Part shown: piece by piece, positions 6,415 through 6,654 of the stretch
How positions within the stretch are numbered: position 1 is the first letter of the stretch
Layout of the letters: the number at the start of each line of letters is the position of its first letter
Assembly: GCA_964499015.1 (NCBI GenBank)
Contig: CAZCJA010000096.1
Coordinates: forward strand, 1-6,654
Reading direction: 5' to 3'
Source: CAZCJA01 sp964499015
Lineage (GTDB): Bacteria; Elusimicrobiota; Elusimicrobia; F11
DNA: 6,654 nt
Notes under the pieces: generated by a model
The model's database searches: none
Seen by the model: only the letters and a program-made list of their open reading frames with translations
What the model was told of the DNA's origin: nothing
Made by a program: the position numbers and the translations under genes

Positions 6415-6654
6415 AAAAGGTGTTTGTTCTTTCTATGTTTATTCTTTCGTCTGTTGCTTTTGCAGAAGCACCCCCGTCGTATTCAGTCGTGAAGACGTTT
6501 GTCCCAAAGGAAAACTGGTTTGTGCCGTCTGCGACGATTTTCGAGGCGTCTACAAACCAGGCCATATTCTCTTTTAATCTGGCGGTTCCAGTGACGTTGA
6601 CGGTTGAGCAGGATATCGTTTGCCCCAAGAACGGTCAGGTGGTTATTCCAACCG
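6411..6654 (+). CDS. Secreted protein with VirB10/TraB-like core start (5' partial)
   Basis: The gene begins at ATG 6411 in an ATGA overlap with the previous stop and runs off the window after 81 codons. It opens with a textbook Sec signal peptide (MKKVFVLSMFILSSVAFA, cleavage before EAPP). The visible mature part has a spacing recalling the conserved VirB10/TrbI/TraB core: a VPSATIFEAS segment (38-47), a hydrophobic strand AVPVTLTVEQDIV (58-70), then a turn PKNG and the strand QVVIPT (72-81). In VirB10 proteins the corresponding stretch reads roughly 'G-T-x-I ... V-x-A-x-V-x-x-D-V ... G-x-x-V-L-I-P-x-G', and here the next codon also begins with G. Its place after VirB8-like and VirB9-slot genes matches virB10. 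Oddly, it has a signal peptide rather than the cytoplasmic tail and inner-membrane helix of VirB10. The coding call is firm, the family call tentative. Confidence 0.8.
   Translation, partial: MKKVFVLSMFILSSVAFAEAPPSYSVVKTFVPKENWFVPSATIFEASTNQAIFSFNLAVPVTLTVEQDIVCPKNGQVVIPT

Overview
The window holds a compact, entirely plus-strand operon for the core of a type IV secretion / conjugation machine (mating-pair-formation genes). Moderate base composition, Shine-Dalgarno sequences before most starts, and the Sec signal peptides and inner-membrane segments in the products point to a diderm (Gram-negative type) bacterium. The lineage cannot be told from the sequence: the proteins look divergent from the F, RP4 and Ti-plasmid reference families. 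Whether the operon sits on a plasmid, an integrative element or a chromosome cannot be seen here.

Layout: 2-67 is the probable tail of an upstream gene. 64-363 encodes a VirB2/TrbC-type pilin precursor. 360-638 encodes a VirB3/TraL-type small membrane protein. 613-3018 (alternative start 592) encodes the VirB4/TraC ATPase. 3006-5102 encodes a large signal-peptide protein with a long periplasmic helical region, reminiscent of VirB5/TrbJ, joined to a polytopic VirB6/TrbL-like membrane domain. 5099-5611 encodes a TraE/VirB8-like bitopic protein. 5608-6414 encodes an unrecognised membrane-anchored protein with a charged linker and a C-terminal beta-rich domain, in the slot where virB9/traK would be expected. 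6411 to the window end is the start of a secreted protein whose visible part resembles the conserved VirB10/TraB/TrbI core.

The order B2-B3-B4-(B5+B6)-B8-(B9 slot)-B10-like follows the canonical virB order, which supports the weaker individual assignments. Together the products would supply the pilus subunit, the assembly ATPase with its membrane partner, the inner-membrane platform and the start of the core complex. No relaxase, coupling protein, VirB11 ATPase, lytic transglycosylase or VirB7 lipoprotein is visible.

Every gene junction is an overlap, four or five of them being four-base ATGA, GTGA or TTGA junctions. This implies one transcript with translational coupling. I see no internal promoter, terminator, RNA gene, insertion sequence, CRISPR or attachment site, and there is no gene-free stretch longer than a few bases. 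The points most worth a second look are the apparent VirB5-VirB6 fusion, the signal-peptide form of the VirB10-like protein, and the unassigned protein before it.
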